From: Rhodobacteraceae bacterium CCMM004
GTDB lineage: Bacteria > Pseudomonadota > Alphaproteobacteria > Rhodobacterales > Rhodobacteraceae
DNA: 64,000 nucleotides
NCBI GenBank assembly: GCA_004005435.1
Contig: RZWH01000001.1
Coordinates: 806,001 to 870,000, forward strand
Direction of reading: 5' to 3'
The translations under genes were made by a program, and so were the position numbers. How positions within the stretch are numbered: position 1 is the first letter of the stretch; each line of letters begins with the position of its first letter. The notes under the pieces are model-generated. The model ran no database searches and was not told where the DNA came from. It saw only the letters and a program-made list of their open reading frames with translations. Below are positions 8,943-18,898 of this stretch, piece after piece.

Positions 8943-10546
8943 GCGCGATCCTCTCGGTCCGCGACCTGACCGTGTCGTTCCGCCAGGACGGCGCGCTCAC
9001 CACCGCGGTGCGCGGCGTGTCCTTCGACGTCGGCCGCGGCGAGACGGTCGCGCTGGTCGGCGAGAGCGGATCGGGCAAGTCTGTCACCGCGCTCTCCACC
9101 GTGTCGCTCCTGGCCGACAGCGCCCAGGTCGCGGGCTCGGTGCGCTATAACGGCGACGAACTGATCGACGCCCCCGACGACAAACTCCGCCAGGTGCGCG
9201 GCAACGACATCAGCTTCATCTTCCAAGAGCCGATGACCTCGCTCAACCCGCTCCACACGCTGGAGCGGCAGTTGGCCGAGAGCTTGTCGCTGCACCAGGG
9301 TCTGACCGGCGCTCCGGCGCGGGCGCGCATTCTGGAACTGCTGAACCACGTGGGCATCCAGGACCCCGAAACCCGCCTCGGCGCCTATCCACACCAGTTG
9401 TCGGGCGGTCAGAGACAGCGGGTGATGATCGCCATGGCCCTGGCCAACGGTCCCGGCCTGTTGATCGCGGACGAGCCGACCACGGCGCTGGATGTCACCA
9501 TCCAGGCGCAGATCCTCGAACTCCTGGCCGAGCTGAAGCGCGAGGCGGGGATGTCGATGCTGTTCATCACCCACGACCTGACCATCGTGCGGCGCATTGC
9601 CGACCGGGTCTGCGTGATGAAGGACGGCGAGATCGTCGAGCACGGCCCGACCCACGACATCTTTGCCAGGCCCACGCACCCCTATACCCAGATGCTGCTC
9701 AGCGCCGAGAGCACGGGCCTGCCCGGCCCGGTGCCCGACGGCGCCCAAGAGATCGTGCGCACCGAGGGACTGCGCATCTGGTTCCCGATCCAGCGCGGCC
9801 TTTTGAAACGCACGGTCGGTCACGTGAAGGCGGTGAACGACGCCTCGCTCAGCGTCCGCGAGGGCGAAACCGTGGGCATCGTCGGCGAGAGCGGGTCGGG
9901 CAAGACCACTCTGGCGCTTGCGATCATGCGGCTGATCTCGTCCGACGGGCCCATCGTCTTCCTGCAAAAGGACATCTCGCGGTGGAAGCCGCGGCAGCTC
10001 CGCCCGCTGCGCGCCGATATGCAGATCGTGTTCCAGGATCCTTACGGTTCGCTCAGCCCGCGGATGACGGTGGAAGAGATCATCGCCGAGGGGCTGGGCG
10101 TGCACGGCCGCGACGACAAGACCACGCGCAGCCGCAGGGTGGCCGACATCATGGCCGAGGTCGGCCTCGACCCCGCCACCATGCACCGCTATCCGCACGA
10201 ATTCTCAGGCGGCCAGCGGCAGAGGATCGCCATCGCGCGGGCGATGATCCTGCAACCGCGGCTGGTGGTTCTGGACGAGCCGACCAGCGCGCTCGACATG
10301 ACCGTGCAGGTGCAGATCGTCGAGCTGTTGCGCTCGCTCCAGGCCAAGCACCGGCTGGCCTATCTCTTCATCAGCCACGACCTGAAGGTGGTGCGCGCGC
10401 TCAGTCACAAGGTGATGGTGATGCGCCGCGGCGACGTGGTCGAGGCGGGGCCGGCCGAAGAGATCTTCGATGCGCCCAAGACCGCCTATACCCGCGCGCT
10501 GATGGCCGCCGCCTTCGACCTCAAGGCCGAGGGCGACGCCGCCTGA
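8939..10546 (+). CDS. yejF: oligopeptide ABC transporter ATPase, double cassette (YejF-like)
   Basis: A 535-residue protein with two complete ABC ATPase domains fused in one chain. Walker A motifs are GESGSGKS and GESGSGKT, the signatures LSGGQRQR and FSGGQRQR, and Walker [10 protein letters not shown] and LVVLDEPTS. It powers YejBE peptide import. The start ATG8939 overlaps the preceding small gene (ATGA). It is convergent with the carboxypeptidase gene, with only 12 bp between them. Confidence 0.94.
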   Translation: MSAILSVRDLTVSFRQDGALTTAVRGVSFDVGRGETVALVGESGSGKSVTALSTVSLLADSAQVAGSVRYNGDELIDAPDDKLRQVRGNDISFIFQEPMTSLNPLHTLERQLAESLSLHQGLTGAPARARILELLNHVGIQDPETRLGAYPHQLSGGQRQRVMIAMALANGPGLLIADEPTTALDVTIQAQILELLAELKREAGMSMLFITHDLTIVRRIADRVCVMKDGEIVEHGPTHDIFARPTHPYTQMLLSAESTGLPGPVPDGAQEIVRTEGLRIWFPIQRGLLKRTVGHVKAVNDASLSVREGETVGIVGESGSGKTTLALAIMRLISSDGPIVFLQKDISRWKPRQLRPLRADMQIVFQDPYGSLSPRMTVEEIIAEGLGVHGRDDKTTRSRRVADIMAEVGLDPATMHRYPHEFSGGQRQRIAIARAMILQPRLVVLDEPTSALDMTVQVQIVELLRSLQAKHRLAYLFISHDLKVVRALSHKVMVMRRGDVVEAGPAEEIFDAPKTAYTRALMAAAFDLKAEGDAA

Positions 10547-10558
10547 TTGCCGCCCGGC

Positions 10559-11866
10559 TCAGCTCGGGCCGAAGGGGGTGCAGGCCATGTCGCGCGCGGC
10601 GAGCCTGCGACAGGCCAGTGCCGCCATCTCCTCGGTCATCCCGACGAAGTTCGCGTCGAAACCGCCCTGGCGTGCGACGACCTTGCGCAGCGCCTCGTCC
10701 AACATGCCCGTTTCCATCAGCGCCATCTTTAGGAGCACGCGCTCGGCCTGGTACCGCGATCCGAAGCGGCCGAGCGAGATGCCGTAGTGGCGCCCGCCCG
10801 CGGTCGAGACCCGCGTGACCACTTCGCGCAGGCCGTCCGCGGGGCGCGGCACCGGGGCGGGCGCGGCGGCCACGGCCAGCGACGCCGTCGCGGTGGCCGA
10901 ATCGGCGCGCGCCACCAGAACGTCGGGACGGGCCGGGAGCGGGCGAGGCGCCGGACGCGGCGAGCGGGCCACCGCAGTGACCAGCCGGATCGTCTTGCCC
11001 GCCGCACCGTCGCCGTTGCCCACGTAAACCGGCTTTTGCGGCTTGCGCACCGCGACCCGCGAGGGCGCCCGGGCGAATCCCAGGTCCAAGAGTTCGGCGA
11101 CCTTGGCGTTGCGCGACGCGGTCGAGCGCCCACCGAAGACCGTGGCGATGATCCGTTCGCCGCCCCGTTCCGCCGAGGCCACCAGGTTGAAGCCCGCGGC
11201 GCGGGTATACCCCGTCTTGATGCCGTCCGCGCCCCGGTAGGCGGCCAGCAGGCGGCGATTGGTGTTGTTCACGCTGCGCACGCCCGCATCGGTGCTGCGG
11301 CGTTGGAAGATGTTGTAGTAGGCGGGATAGTCGTAGAACAGCCGCCGGCCCAGCGTGGTCATGTCGCGCGCGGTGCTCAGGTGCCCGCTTTCGGTCAGGC
11401 CGTGGGCGTTGCGGAACGTGGTCCGCGTCATGCCCAGCGCCTTGGCCGTCCGGTTCATCCTGCGGGCGAACGCCGCCTCGGAGCCCGACACGGCCTCGCC
11501 CAGGGCGGTGGCGGCGTCGTTGGCCGACTTGATCGCGGCGGCGCGGATCAGATACCGCACCGCGATGCTCTGCCCCGCCTTCAGCCCCAGCTTGGAGGGC
11601 GGCTCGGACGCGGCGTGTTTCGAGATGCGGACCTTCTGGTCCAGGCTCAACTCGCCGTTCTCCACCGCCTCGAAGACGATGTAGAGCGTCATCATCTTGG
11701 TGAGCGATGCGGGATGGAGCCGGGTGTCGGCATTGCGTGCGTGCAGCACCTCGCCCGTGCGGGCGTCGATCACCATCGCAGCGTAGGGCGCCGCCTGCGC
11801 CCCCGCCGTCCACACACCGACGGTCAGAATGAATAGGAAGAGCGCCGCTCGACGGGCGCACTGCAT
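10559..11866 (-). CDS. D-alanyl-D-alanine carboxypeptidase with SPOR domain
   Basis: A 435-residue low-molecular-weight penicillin-binding protein (peptidase S11) that trims the terminal D-Ala from peptidoglycan stem peptides. A signal peptide (1-26, ending AQA) precedes the catalytic domain with S54-L-T-K57, S114-A-N116 and K217-T-G219, the three active-site motifs. After a Pro/Ala-rich linker, the last 75 or so residues form a SPOR domain that binds denuded glycan at the septum. The start at 11866 puts the signal peptide at the N-terminus; the frame is open to 11989 (alternative ATG 11938). Confidence 0.9.
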   Translation of the reverse strand: MQCARRAALFLFILTVGVWTAGAQAAPYAAMVIDARTGEVLHARNADTRLHPASLTKMMTLYIVFEAVENGELSLDQKVRISKHAASEPPSKLGLKAGQSIAVRYLIRAAAIKSANDAATALGEAVSGSEAAFARRMNRTAKALGMTRTTFRNAHGLTESGHLSTARDMTTLGRRLFYDYPAYYNIFQRRSTDAGVRSVNNTNRRLLAAYRGADGIKTGYTRAAGFNLVASAERGGERIIATVFGGRSTASRNAKVAELLDLGFARAPSRVAVRKPQKPVYVGNGDGAAGKTIRLVTAVARSPRPAPRPLPARPDVLVARADSATATASLAVAAAPAPVPRPADGLREVVTRVSTAGGRHYGISLGRFGSRYQAERVLLKMALMETGMLDEALRKVVARQGGFDANFVGMTEEMAALACRRLAARDMACTPFGPS

Positions 11867-12142
11867 TAGCCGTGTATCCACGTTCACTGCCTCGATCTGC
11901 CTCTGCGCGTGCGGATCTTGACCGTCCGTCTGCGCCATCGGCGAGAAAACTACCACAGGTCGGCAATACGGAAAACACTCACGTTTCAATTGGTTTGACG
12001 GTGGACTTCATGCAACGCCGCAACACCTGGGGGCGGAGTCGCGGGTGGGCCACCAGATCGGCCGAGGTGATCAAGGTCGTGGGGGCATGTCTCCCCGCGC
12101 GCGGAGAACAGTTTGCCGAGAAGCGCTCCGCCCAGCCTCCTT

Positions 12143-12287
12143 GTCCCGCCCGGCGGGCACCGCCGGGCAGCGCCGTCCCGCCCCCCCGGGGCGGCGCTTT
12201 GGCGAGGACGGTTCAGCCGCCGGGACGCCCGGGCTTGCATCTCCGTCGCGCGCCGCTTGACCCTGCCCCGGCGGGACGGCGCTGCCC
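12143..12287 (+). repeat. dispersed inverted-repeat element, copy A
   Basis: The left arm at 12165-12182 and the right arm at 12270-12287 are perfect 18-bp inverted repeats (GGGCAGCGCCGTCCCGCC and its complement). Left of the arm is a 7-bp stem, CCCGGCG/CGCCGGG. It fills the 450-bp gap between the carboxypeptidase start and the HAD gene end. The rest of the gap (11867-12142) shows nothing else I can name. Confidence 0.85.
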
Positions 12288-12316
12288 TCAGAGCTCGGCC
12301 CCCGCCCCCGCCTGCC

Positions 12317-13015
12317 CTACCCGATCCGCCGCACCAGATCGGGCAGAGCGCCCAGGTCGGCGATTCGGTGGAACCGGGCGTGGCCGTCCGGCGCCTCTGC
12401 GCGCTCGATCTCCCATTCCAGGTCGTGGGGCACGTGGATGCCGTGGGCGCCCGCCGCGATCGCCGGGAGCACATCGGAGCGCATGGAGTTCCCGGCCATC
12501 GCCGCCGCGCCCGGACCCGCGCCGTGGGCGGCAAAGATGCGGTCATAGACCTCGGGCGTCTTCTCCGACACGATCTCGACGCCGTCGAACAGATCGCCCA
12601 GGCCCGACTGCGCCAGCTTGCGCTCCTGGTCCAGAAGGTCGCCCTTGGTGATGAGAATCAGATGGTGGCTCTCGGCCAGCGCCGCGACGCTCTCGCGCGC
12701 GTGGGGCAAGAGCTCGATGGGATGCGACAGCATCTCCTGCCCCGCCGCGATGATCTCTCCGATGGTCGTTCCGGGGACGCGGCCCTCGGTCACCTCCACC
12801 GCCGTCTCGATCATCGACAGCATGAAGCCCTTGATGCCATAGCCGTAGCGCCCCAGGTTGCGCCTCTCGGCAGCCAGGAGACGGGCCTCCAGGTCCTCGG
12901 TCGCCGCGTGATCGGCCAACAGATCGGCGAATCGCGCCTGAGTCAGGCGATAGAAGCTCTCGTTGTGCCAAAGGGTGTCGTCGGCGTCGAAACCGACCGT
13001 GGTGATCGCGGTCAT
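12317..13015 (-). CDS. HAD-family hydrolase
   Basis: A 232-residue haloacid dehalogenase-like phosphatase. Motif I is FDADDTLW with nucleophile Asp10 and Asp12, motif II is LLILITKGD-like (Thr in ITKG), and motif III/IV is KTPEVYDRI followed by GNSMRSDV. The cap inserted after motif I is of the C1 helical type. Substrate is unknown. It ends 30 bp from inverted-repeat copy A and is divergent from clpS. Confidence 0.88.
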   Translation of the reverse strand: MTAITTVGFDADDTLWHNESFYRLTQARFADLLADHAATEDLEARLLAAERRNLGRYGYGIKGFMLSMIETAVEVTEGRVPGTTIGEIIAAGQEMLSHPIELLPHARESVAALAESHHLILITKGDLLDQERKLAQSGLGDLFDGVEIVSEKTPEVYDRIFAAHGAGPGAAAMAGNSMRSDVLPAIAAGAHGIHVPHDLEWEIERAEAPDGHARFHRIADLGALPDLVRRIG

Positions 13016-13060
13016 TGTCCCTCCCCGCCCGCGTGCGGTAGGGGGGCACGACGGGCCCCC

Positions 13061-13088
13061 TTTTCACCGCCATCGCGCCGATTATATA
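13061..13088 (+). promoter_or_regulatory. candidate promoter for clpS
   Basis: TTTTCA at 13061-13066 and TATATA at 13083-13088 lie 16 bp apart in the HAD-clpS spacer, inside an unusually AT-rich patch. Pattern evidence only. Confidence 0.4.
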
Positions 13089-13136
13089 GTCGGTCCACCC
13101 AGCGCCCCAGCCCAGAGTTACTTGCGGAGACGACTC

Positions 13137-13475
13137 GTGACCCCCGATCCTCTCTCCATGGCCGACAAGACCCCGCAGGGCGACGACGCCGATGTCGTAC
13201 TGGACACCCGGACCAAGACCCAGCGCCCACCGCTCTACAAGGTTCTGCTGCTGAACGACGACTACACACCGATGGAGTTCGTCGTCCACGTGCTGGAGCG
13301 GTTCTTTGGCATGACCCACGCCCAGGCGTTCGAGCTGATGCTGACGGTGCACAAGAAGGGGCTGGCGGTGGTGGGCGTATTCAGTTTCGAGGTGGCCGAG
13401 ACGAAGGTGAGCCAGGTTATGGACTTTGCCCGCCGCCACCAGCATCCGCTGCAATGCACCATGGAAAAGGAATAG
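13137..13475 (+). CDS. clpS: ATP-dependent Clp protease adaptor ClpS
   Basis: A ClpS adaptor of 112 residues that delivers N-degron substrates to ClpAP. The conserved core [17 protein letters not shown], the substrate-pocket region, [11 protein letters not shown] and the C-terminal [11 protein letters not shown] are all intact. I chose GTG13137 because GGAGA sits 6 bp upstream. The ATG at 13158 (MADKTPQGD) gives 105 residues but has no ribosome site. The methyltransferase gene follows within 10 bp. Confidence 0.93.
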   Translation: MTPDPLSMADKTPQGDDADVVLDTRTKTQRPPLYKVLLLNDDYTPMEFVVHVLERFFGMTHAQAFELMLTVHKKGLAVVGVFSFEVAETKVSQVMDFARRHQHPLQCTMEKE

Positions 13476-13485
13476 GGACGCGACG

Positions 13486-14454
13486 GTGTCCGCCCAACGG
13501 CTGGAGCGCGCGGCGCACCTGTTGCGCGCGCCGCTCCTGGTTTGGGGCGCAGAGGATCCCGCCGACTTGGCGGCACTGCCGCGGCCGCTGACCGTGGTGC
13601 AGACCGACCGCGTGGCCCACGACGCGCTGCGGGCGGCGGGGCTGGATGTGGTCACCGCACCCAAGGGCCGGTTCGCCGCCGCGCTGGTCATGGTGCCGCG
13701 GGCCCGCGCCGCCGCCCGCGACCGCATCGCCCGGGCCGCCGCGCTGACCGACGGACCGCTGGTGATCGACGGCCCCAAGGTGCACGGGATCGACGGGCTC
13801 CTGCGCGAGGTGGGGCGTGTCGGCACGGTGGGCGAGACAATCGCCAAGGCCCATGGCAAGGCCGCCGAGATCCGGGGCGAGTTCTCCGAATGGCGGCAGG
13901 AGCCCGCGGCCAACGGCGACGGCTGGGTCACGGCGCCGGGAGTTTTCTCGGCCGACGGAGTGGACCCCGGGTCGGCGCTGTTGGCCGCGGCGTTGCCGGG
14001 CGATCTGACGGGCCGGGTCGTGGACCTGGGCGCCGGCTGGGGCTACCTCGCCGCGAAAGTGCTGGAGCGGCCCGGGGTCGCCGAGGTCGCGCTGGTCGAG
14101 GCCGATTCGCGCGCGCTCGATTGCGCGCGCAGGAACGTCGCCGATCCCCGTGCGCGGTTCTTCTGGGCCGACGCCACGACCTATGTCGCCGACCCACCTG
14201 CCGATCATGTCGTCTGCAACCCACCATTCCACCAGGGCCGCCGCGCCGATCCCGGCGTCGGGCGCGCCTTCATCGCCGCCGCCGCACGGACGTTGGGTCC
14301 GCGGGGGCACCTCTGGCTGGTCGCCAACCGGCATCTGCCCTATGAGAGCGACCTTCGCGCCCGGTTCGCCGAGGTGCGGGAGCTGCCGGGCACCCCGGCG
14401 TTCAAGCTGACCCATGCCGCACGGCCCCTGCGCCCCAAGCGCCGCCGCGCCTGA
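13486..14454 (+). CDS. class I methyltransferase, RsmC-like (16S rRNA guanine-N2)
   Basis: A 322-residue protein with a degenerate N-terminal half and a C-terminal Rossmann methyltransferase domain. The SAM-binding motif is VVDLGAGWGY (178-187) and the target-amine motif is NPPF (245-248), typical of the RsmC/RlmG guanine-N2 group that modifies ribosomal RNA. It is a GTG start after AGGGACG. It is downstream of clpS and 16 bp before an SDR gene. Exact target base is inferred from the family only. Confidence 0.85.
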   Translation: MSAQRLERAAHLLRAPLLVWGAEDPADLAALPRPLTVVQTDRVAHDALRAAGLDVVTAPKGRFAAALVMVPRARAAARDRIARAAALTDGPLVIDGPKVHGIDGLLREVGRVGTVGETIAKAHGKAAEIRGEFSEWRQEPAANGDGWVTAPGVFSADGVDPGSALLAAALPGDLTGRVVDLGAGWGYLAAKVLERPGVAEVALVEADSRALDCARRNVADPRARFFWADATTYVADPPADHVVCNPPFHQGRRADPGVGRAFIAAAARTLGPRGHLWLVANRHLPYESDLRARFAEVRELPGTPAFKLTHAARPLRPKRRRA

Positions 14455-14470
14455 CCCACGGGAATCGCCC

Positions 14471-15274
14471 ATGTCCTTTGCCATCACCGGAAAGACCGCT
14501 GTTGTCACCGGCGCCGCCAACGGCGTCGGCCTGGCCATCGCCCGCCACTTCGTCGACCACGGCGCCAACGTGATGTTCGCCGACATGGACGAAGAGCGGC
14601 TGGAGATCGAGGTCGGCAACACCGAGGAGGACGCAGGCACCGCCCGCTACTTCGCCGGCGACCTGCGGGAAAAGCTGACGGTGGCGAATCTGCTGTCGGC
14701 CACGCTCGACGCCTTCGACCGGGTCGACATCCTGGTCAACGCCTCGCGTCAGATGGCGGTGTCGGACCCCCTGGACCCGGACGACGATTCGGTGGTGGCG
14801 CTGCTGAACCAGAACCTGATGACCTCGCTCAGGATGACCCAGACCTTCGCCAAGCGGATGATCCGCCAGGCCGAGGGTGAGGACGAGGGGCCCACGGGCT
14901 CGATCATCAATCTCAGCTCCATCGCCGCGCGGCGGACGCAGCCCGACCTTCTGGCCTATTCCGTTAGTTCCGCGGCGCTGGACCAGGCGACGCGGTCGAT
15001 GGCGGTGGCCCTTGCCCCCCACCGCATCCGCGTCAACGCCATCGCCTTCGGCAGCGTGATGAGCGCGTCGCTGCGCGGGGCGATCAAGGAGCAGTCGGGG
15101 CTGCGCCGCGAGATCATCGACGGCACGCCGCTCAGCCGCATCGCCAGCGCCGGAGAAATCGCCGAGGCGGCGCAGTTCCTGGCCGCCGACGGATCGGGCT
15201 TCATGACCGGGCAGATCCTGACCATCGACGGCGGCCGCACCCTGATCGACGTGGTGGATCACTCCGCGCATTGA
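14471..15274 (+). CDS. SDR-family oxidoreductase with altered catalytic tetrad
   Basis: A 267-residue short-chain dehydrogenase fold. The cofactor motif TGAANGVG (13-20) is intact and the catalytic Ser (149/150) and Tyr163 are present. The YxxxK lysine is a serine (Y163-S-V-S-S167) and the usual NNAG is NASR. The C-terminal FMTGQILTIDGG matches enoyl/ketoacyl reductase relatives. The missing lysine should weaken ordinary SDR catalysis, so it may have a different chemistry or a binding role. It is the last gene of the clpS run and is followed by the duplicated repeat. Confidence 0.85.
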   Translation: MSFAITGKTAVVTGAANGVGLAIARHFVDHGANVMFADMDEERLEIEVGNTEEDAGTARYFAGDLREKLTVANLLSATLDAFDRVDILVNASRQMAVSDPLDPDDDSVVALLNQNLMTSLRMTQTFAKRMIRQAEGEDEGPTGSIINLSSIAARRTQPDLLAYSVSSAALDQATRSMAVALAPHRIRVNAIAFGSVMSASLRGAIKEQSGLRREIIDGTPLSRIASAGEIAEAAQFLAADGSGFMTGQILTIDGGRTLIDVVDHSAH

Positions 15275-15308
15275 TGGGCCGGGTCGGCCCCGGGGATACC
15301 GCCCGCCA

Positions 15309-15484
15309 AGCCGCGCGGCCGCCGACCCGCGGGGTGGCGGTCCTACCCTCCGAGCGGCGCGGTTTATGGCAGCCGTGGTAGCTCCACCTTCCAGCGGCGC
15401 GCCGACGTCAGCCAACCGCCGCCCCGGGGGGCGGGTCGGCGGTCGCGCGGCGGCCTTCGGCCTTGTCCCACGCGGGGAAGGAAT
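15309..15484 (+). repeat. duplicated intergenic element, copy 1
   Basis: An element of about 175 bp with imperfect terminal inverted repeats. The left end carries GCGCGGCCGCCGACCCGC and the right end carries its near complement GCGGGTCGGCGGTCGCGC, followed by GGCCTTCGGCC. A second copy lies 245 bp downstream in the same orientation. No open frame of interest lies inside. Confidence 0.8.
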
Positions 15485-15553
15485 CGACCGGCTAGAAAGG
15501 GTATCGTTGCAGACCTTCACTCGGGAGAATGACCAAGGGAGGTTTGAGCGCGA

Positions 15554-15730
15554 AGCCGCGCGGCCGCCGACCCGCGGGGTGGCGGTCTGGCCCCCTGAGC
15601 GGCGCGGTTTATTGCTGCCGTGGTAGCTTCACCTCAGAGCTTCGCACCAACGGCACCCAACCGCCGCCCCGTTGGGGCGGGTCGGCGGTCGCGCGGCGGC
15701 CTTCGGCCTTGTTCCGCGCGGGGCGGGGAT
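15554..15730 (+). repeat. duplicated intergenic element, copy 2
   Basis: This copy repeats 15309-15484 at a period of about 245 bp. The two ends are almost identical (33 matching bases at the left end, GGTCGCGCGGCGGCCTTCGG at the right end), while the middle diverges. The preserved ends and drifting centre suggest selection on, or recent conversion of, the arms. Together the two copies fill the 480-bp gap 15275-15755. Confidence 0.8.
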
Positions 15731-15755
15731 CGAGCGTCGCGATCCCGCCCCGAAC

Positions 15756-16307
15756 TCACCCCCCCTCGCCCCCGATCATCGCCGCCACGATGGCGCGGGC
15801 GCTGTCGCTATACCAATCCGCATCGCCGCGCATCCGCGCGATCTCTTCCCCGTCGGGGTTCAGCAGAACGCTGATCGGCAGGCCCAGCACCGCCATCTCG
15901 CGGGCCACCGCCTGTTTGGGGTCGAGCAGGATCGGCAGATGCGCGATCCCCTCCTCCTCGAAAAACTTCTCGATCCCGGTCAGCGAGTTGCGTCCGGTGG
16001 CGATGGTCACGACCTCGAACGCGTCCCCCCCGAACTCGGCCTGGAGCGCGTCGAGCGCGGGCATCTCGTGGCGGCAGGGCGCGCACCACGTGGCCCAGAA
16101 GTTCACCAGCACATGCTTGCCCCGCCAATCCGACAGCCGGTGCTCGGCACCCGCGGCATCGGTGAAGACGACGTCCGAGACCGCCTCTGGCGCGGCGTGG
16201 AACATGAGCTTCTTCATGTCGCCCTCGCGCAGCGCCGCGAGATCGGCGGGAGCGGCGTTTGCACCCATGGCGAGGGCCAGATAAAGGACGGCGGCGACAC
16301 GTTTCAT
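15756..16307 (-). CDS. TlpA-like thiol-disulfide oxidoreductase
   Basis: A 183-residue periplasmic thioredoxin-fold protein. A signal peptide covers 1-18 (ALAMGANA), and the redox motif is W74-C-A-P-C78 in [15 protein letters not shown], with the cis-Pro loop near [12 protein letters not shown]. TlpA relatives reduce apocytochrome or oxidase-assembly cysteines. It is divergent from argH with only 25 bp between the start codons, so the two promoters must overlap. Confidence 0.9.
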   Translation of the reverse strand: MKRVAAVLYLALAMGANAAPADLAALREGDMKKLMFHAAPEAVSDVVFTDAAGAEHRLSDWRGKHVLVNFWATWCAPCRHEMPALDALQAEFGGDAFEVVTIATGRNSLTGIEKFFEEEGIAHLPILLDPKQAVAREMAVLGLPISVLLNPDGEEIARMRGDADWYSDSARAIVAAMIGGEGG

Positions 16308-16332
16308 TCACATTCTCCCCGGGGGCGCACCC

Positions 16333-17733
16333 ATGACCGATCAGGCAGCGAACGCGATGTGGGGCGGGCGGTTCGCCGCCGGTCCGGACGCGATCATGGA
16401 GGCGATCAACGCCTCGATCGGGTTCGACCGCCGCCTCGCCGCCCAGGACATCGCGGGCTCGCGCGCCCACGCCGCCATGCTGGCCGCCACGGGCATTGTC
16501 GAAGCTAGCGAGGCCGAGGCGATGCGGAAAGGCTTGCTCACGGTCTTGTCAGAGATCGAGGACGGGACGTTTCAGTTCTCCACCGCGCTGGAAGACATCC
16601 ATATGAACGTGGAGGCGCGGCTGCGCGAGCTGATCGGCCCGGCGGCGGGGCGGCTGCACACCGCGCGGTCGCGCAACGATCAGGTCGCCACCGACTTCCG
16701 CCTGTGGGTCCGCGACCAGTGCGACGCGGCGGCCCAGGGCATCGCCGAGGTGCAGCGCGCACTCCTCGGCCAGGCCGAGGCGGGGGCGGACTGGGTCATG
16801 CCCGGCTTCACCCACCTCCAGACGGCGCAGCCCGTGACCTGGGGCCACCACATGCTGGCCTATGTCGAGATGCTGGGCCGCGACGCCGGCCGCTTTGCCG
16901 ACGCCCGCGTGCGGATGAACGAATGCCCCCTGGGCGCCGCAGCGCTGGCCGGCACGTCGTTCCCCATCGACCGGCAGATGACGGCAGAGGCGCTGGGCTT
17001 CGACCGGCCCTGCGCCAACTCGCTCGACGCGGTATCCGACCGCGACTTCGCGCTCGAATTCCTGGCCGCCGCCTCGATCTGCGCCATGCATCTCAGCCGC
17101 CTGGCCGAAGAGCTGGTGATCTGGTCCTCGGCGCAGTTCCGCTTCGTCACCATGTCCGATCGGTGGTCCACCGGCTCGTCGATCATGCCGCAGAAGAAGA
17201 ACCCCGACGCGGCCGAGCTGATCCGGGCCAAGATCGGCCGCATCCTCGGTGCCAACATCGCCCTTCTGACGGTGATGAAGGGCCTGCCGCTGACCTACTC
17301 CAAGGACATGCAGGAGGACAAGGAACAGGTCTTCGACGCCGCGGACACGCTGATGCTGGCCCTCGCCGCGATGGCGGGCATGGTCGCTGACATGACCGCG
17401 AACCGCGACGCGCTGGCGGCTGCCGCGGGGGCGGGGTTCTCCACCGCGACGGACCTGGCCGACTGGCTGGTGCGGACGCTGGGCCTGCCGTTCCGCGACG
17501 CCCACCACGTCACCGGGGCGCTCGTGGCACGGGCCGAGGCGCGGGGCGTGGACCTGGCCGACCTCTCGCTCGACGAGATGCAGGCAGTCCACGCAGAGAT
17601 CGACGAGGGCGTCTTCGACGTCCTGGGGGTCGAGAACTCGGTGGGCAGCCGCACCTCCTATGGCGGCACGGCGCCGGTGCGGGTGCGCGAGCAGATCGCC
17701 CGCTGGCGTGCCGCCCTGCCGGTGGAAACCTGA
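16333..17733 (+). CDS. argH: argininosuccinate lyase
   Basis: A 466-residue member of the fumarase/aspartase superfamily that splits argininosuccinate into arginine and fumarate. The full-length family signature [12 protein letters not shown], the [10 protein letters not shown] region and the FTHLQTAQP segment with the conserved His are all present. It ends about 95 bp before a tiny lipoprotein gene. Confidence 0.97.
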   Translation: MTDQAANAMWGGRFAAGPDAIMEAINASIGFDRRLAAQDIAGSRAHAAMLAATGIVEASEAEAMRKGLLTVLSEIEDGTFQFSTALEDIHMNVEARLRELIGPAAGRLHTARSRNDQVATDFRLWVRDQCDAAAQGIAEVQRALLGQAEAGADWVMPGFTHLQTAQPVTWGHHMLAYVEMLGRDAGRFADARVRMNECPLGAAALAGTSFPIDRQMTAEALGFDRPCANSLDAVSDRDFALEFLAAASICAMHLSRLAEELVIWSSAQFRFVTMSDRWSTGSSIMPQKKNPDAAELIRAKIGRILGANIALLTVMKGLPLTYSKDMQEDKEQVFDAADTLMLALAAMAGMVADMTANRDALAAAAGAGFSTATDLADWLVRTLGLPFRDAHHVTGALVARAEARGVDLADLSLDEMQAVHAEIDEGVFDVLGVENSVGSRTSYGGTAPVRVREQIARWRAALPVET

Positions 17734-17829
17734 CAGACGGTGAGGGCCGCCGGAGCGGGTGCGGGGCATCCGCCGCTTTACATCCGTCGCAGCCGCGGTA
17801 GGTGAGAGAGAGCACAGAGGAGGCCATCC

Positions 17830-17976
17830 ATGCGCCGCACCGTTCCCGCCGCCGCCCTACTGTCGATCCTGCTCTCCGCCTGCGGGGCCGACGGCCCGCC
17901 GCAGCCGCCCGAGAACCGCGCGCCGGGACTGGAGGTCACTGGCACCGCCAGCATCGGCGTCTCGGGGAGCTTCTGA
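17830..17976 (+). CDS. small lipoprotein downstream of argH
   Basis: A 48-residue precursor with a signal peptide and the lipobox LLSAC, then a proline-rich tail (GADGPPQPPENRAPG). A strong ribosome site (AGAGGAGG, 17816-17823) precedes ATG17830. Tiny lipoproteins next to argH or lysA occur in many proteobacteria, and some are LptM-like partners of LPS transport. That role is a guess here. Confidence 0.8.
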   Translation: MRRTVPAAALLSILLSACGADGPPQPPENRAPGLEVTGTASIGVSGSF

Positions 17977-17981
17977 GCGTC

Positions 17982-18299
17982 ATGTCGCCCCTGCGCATCG
18001 TTTATCTCGCGCTGGCGGTCTGGGGCGCGGTGCATCCGATGTATTGGTTCGTCCGCCACATGTCCGAGACCGGCACCGGGCTCGGCGGGTTGATCGACGC
18101 CTGGTATGTGAACGCCTCGACCACCGGCCTGACCTGGGACCTGACCATCGCGGCGATCACGCTGACCGTCTGGATCGCCGCCGAGACGGCGGTGCGGCGC
18201 AACTGGCTGGCTCTGATCGCGATCCCGGCGACGTTTTGCATCGGGGTGAGCTGCGGGTTGCCGCTGTATCTGTTTCTCAGGACCCGGCCGGTGATATGA
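17982..18299 (+). CDS. DUF2834 family membrane protein
   Basis: A 105-residue integral membrane protein with three helices (about 5-22, 45-66, 76-100). The IVYLALAVWGAVHPMYWFV start and the central acidic GLTWDLTIAAI segment resemble the DUF2834 family. Function is unknown. It starts 5 bp after the lipoprotein and overlaps the next gene by ATGA at 18296. Confidence 0.75.
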   Translation: MSPLRIVYLALAVWGAVHPMYWFVRHMSETGTGLGGLIDAWYVNASTTGLTWDLTIAAITLTVWIAAETAVRRNWLALIAIPATFCIGVSCGLPLYLFLRTRPVI

Positions 18300-18817
18300 G
18301 CGGCGCGGACCGGACCGAGCCGACGGCCATGGCGGACGCCATCCGCACCTCCGCCGAGGCAATGGAGGCCGACGCCCTGCCGCGCGCCCACGCCGTGCAC
18401 TGCGACCCCGACGTCCAGACCGCCGAGAACCGCCCCCAGGCCGCCGCCGCCGCCCGCGCGGGGAACCGCGGCAAGAGCCCTGCGCACTGGGCCTACGAAC
18501 GCCTCGTGCTCTACATCCAGAACTTCGAGTCGCAGCTCGACGCCGAGCACGAGATCGCCATGGGCTTCACCGGCGGCGCGTCGGGCGTGCTGAGGATCGA
18601 GGGGATGGGGTTCTTCGATCCCGACATCGTGACCTTCTACGGCACCGATCCCAGCGGCGCGCGCACCCAGATGATCCAGCATGTGAGCCAGCTCAACGTC
18701 CTGCTGCGCGCGCTGCCCAAGGCGGTGGCGGCGGACGCGCCGCGGCGCATCGGCTTTCGCCTGGCCCAGGATCTGGCCGAGGATTTGGAGGCCGAGGGCG
18801 CGACCGACGACGCCTAA
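18296..18817 (+). CDS. conserved protein of unknown function (DUF6173-like)
   Basis: A 173-residue soluble protein. The first 60 residues look disordered and the C-terminal 110 are folded: YERLVLYIQNFESQL, HEIAMGFTGG, FFDPDIVTFYGTD, MIQHVSQLNVLL. I believe this resembles the DUF6173 family but I am not certain. It is coupled to the DUF2834 gene by ATGA, so they are likely co-expressed. Confidence 0.7.
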   Translation: MSGADRTEPTAMADAIRTSAEAMEADALPRAHAVHCDPDVQTAENRPQAAAAARAGNRGKSPAHWAYERLVLYIQNFESQLDAEHEIAMGFTGGASGVLRIEGMGFFDPDIVTFYGTDPSGARTQMIQHVSQLNVLLRALPKAVAADAPRRIGFRLAQDLAEDLEAEGATDDA

Positions 18818-18898
18818 CTGCGCGCTTGAGCCACGCGTGACACCGCCGCGGCGATGCGCTAGATCCGGCGCGAGACCAGCAATCGGGGACAGACCAGA

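Noticed and set aside
12143-12287. Repeat elements as transposase-bearing insertion sequences.
   Set aside because: The 145-bp elements are too short for a transposase and contain no conserved frame; target duplications are not evident.
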